A DNA stretch of 64,000 bases, from assembly GCA_024244705.1 (NCBI GenBank), contig JAAEOK010000032.1:82436-146435 (forward strand). Direction: 5' to 3'. Source of the DNA: Alphaproteobacteria bacterium (GTDB lineage Bacteria; Pseudomonadota; Alphaproteobacteria; JAAEOK01). Below are positions 63,862 to 64,000 of this stretch, piece by piece (position 1 is the stretch's first letter; every line of letters starts with the position of its first letter). Below the pieces are notes generated by a model that did not search any database, was not told where the DNA came from, and saw only the letters and a program-made list of their open reading frames with translations. The translations under genes were made by a program, and so were the position numbers.

Positions 63862-64000
63862 AATACCAAATCCCGTTGATCATGACCTATGTGCCCATTG
63901 CCTGTGTCCGATCGACATGATTTTCCAGGGCTGATCGATGAGCTTGTTCCAGGCGTCACAGCAGTGGTCGACGATGTCGTCGTATGAGTTGAAGACGCGG
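63862..64000 (-). mobile_element. IS630-type element, C-terminal part of transposase (runs off the window)
   Basis: The minus-strand frame ending at TGA (63881-63883) reads RVFNSYDDIVDHCCDAWNKL and PWKIMSIGHRQWAH, the typical end of IS630-family transposases. The element seems to begin at a TA dinucleotide (63862-63863), the IS630 target, next to TACCAAATCCCGTTGA, which would be its terminal repeat. It sits in the IS110 relic. The rest lies outside the window. Confidence 0.75.

Noticed and set aside
1..64000. CRISPR arrays, rRNA genes, riboswitches.
   Set aside because: No regularly spaced repeats, no rRNA-like sequence and no confident riboswitch fold were seen by eye; covariance-model searches would be needed to exclude small RNAs.

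Overview
The window reads as a chromosomal segment of an alphaproteobacterium, probably Rhodospirillales-like; this placement comes from gene content and order, not from a marker-gene tree. Supporting features are the complex I accessory protein NDUFA12 next to MlaD, DUF2155, aat and accC-accB-aroQ, an EipA/DUF1134 protein, an RNase E with the arginine-rich tail and terminal Trp-Trp motif, a B12-dependent ribonucleotide reductase, and TTAA-N7-TTAA (CtrA-type) sites. Gene density is high, with many ATGA start/stop overlaps and several convergent genes whose 3' ends overlap.

Layout. 0-7.6 kb holds housekeeping genes: nrdJ with a tandem NrdR-box operator, a DMT exporter, NDUFA12, two small MlaD proteins, a methyltransferase, DUF2155, aat, accC, accB and aroQ. 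7.7-13.8 kb is the most notable block. It encodes a receiver-PAS-histidine kinase, an RpfC-like membrane hybrid sensor kinase (HK-REC-HPt) and, facing them, an RpfF-like crotonase with both catalytic glutamates. Together these look like a DSF (diffusible signal factor, cis-2-unsaturated fatty acid) cell-cell signalling system. The rpfF upstream region carries ten TTAA half-sites in 111 bp, forming at least five TTAA-N7-TTAA pairs, and the first kinase gene has one perfect site. This suggests that the cell-cycle regulator CtrA controls the signalling genes. 13.9-18.0 kb is a MarR-controlled homogentisate (tyrosine/phenylalanine) catabolic operon, hmgA-fahA-phyH-maiA. 18.0-38.7 kb is core again: dsbA-like, an M48/TPR protease, an aminotransferase, rne, amidase, PBP1A, prfB with its programmed frameshift, a DUF455 protein, bcp, glnE, an AsmA/YhdP-like protein, tyrS and an alpha/beta hydrolase.

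38.8-43.4 kb is a cysteine/Fe-S region: cysE with a recognisable promoter, operator and leader hairpin, an apparent iscR remnant, two cysteine desulfurases in a row, a [2Fe-2S] ferredoxin, and a tenA gene broken by a frameshift and a nonsense codon. No iscU, iscA or hscBA is present. 43.4-47.7 kb holds eipA, mnmA, a DAO-type oxidoreductase and a lone znuA with a Zur-like box. A tRNA-Met(CAT) lies at 47.97 kb.

48.1-64 kb looks accessory. A TetR gene with a clear palindromic operator precedes a polyamine/opine/betaine-type ABC transporter, a trimethylamine-dehydrogenase-family flavoprotein and a Rieske oxygenase. This is probably an uptake and N-demethylation pathway for an unidentified N-methylated compound. 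Next come a two-repeat beta-helix surface protein, a cytochrome b561, a C45/phospholipase-B-like hydrolase, an amidohydrolase and remnants of IS5-, IS110- and IS630-type elements. A degenerate direct repeat of about 90 bp brackets the 56.2-62.0 kb part of this block.
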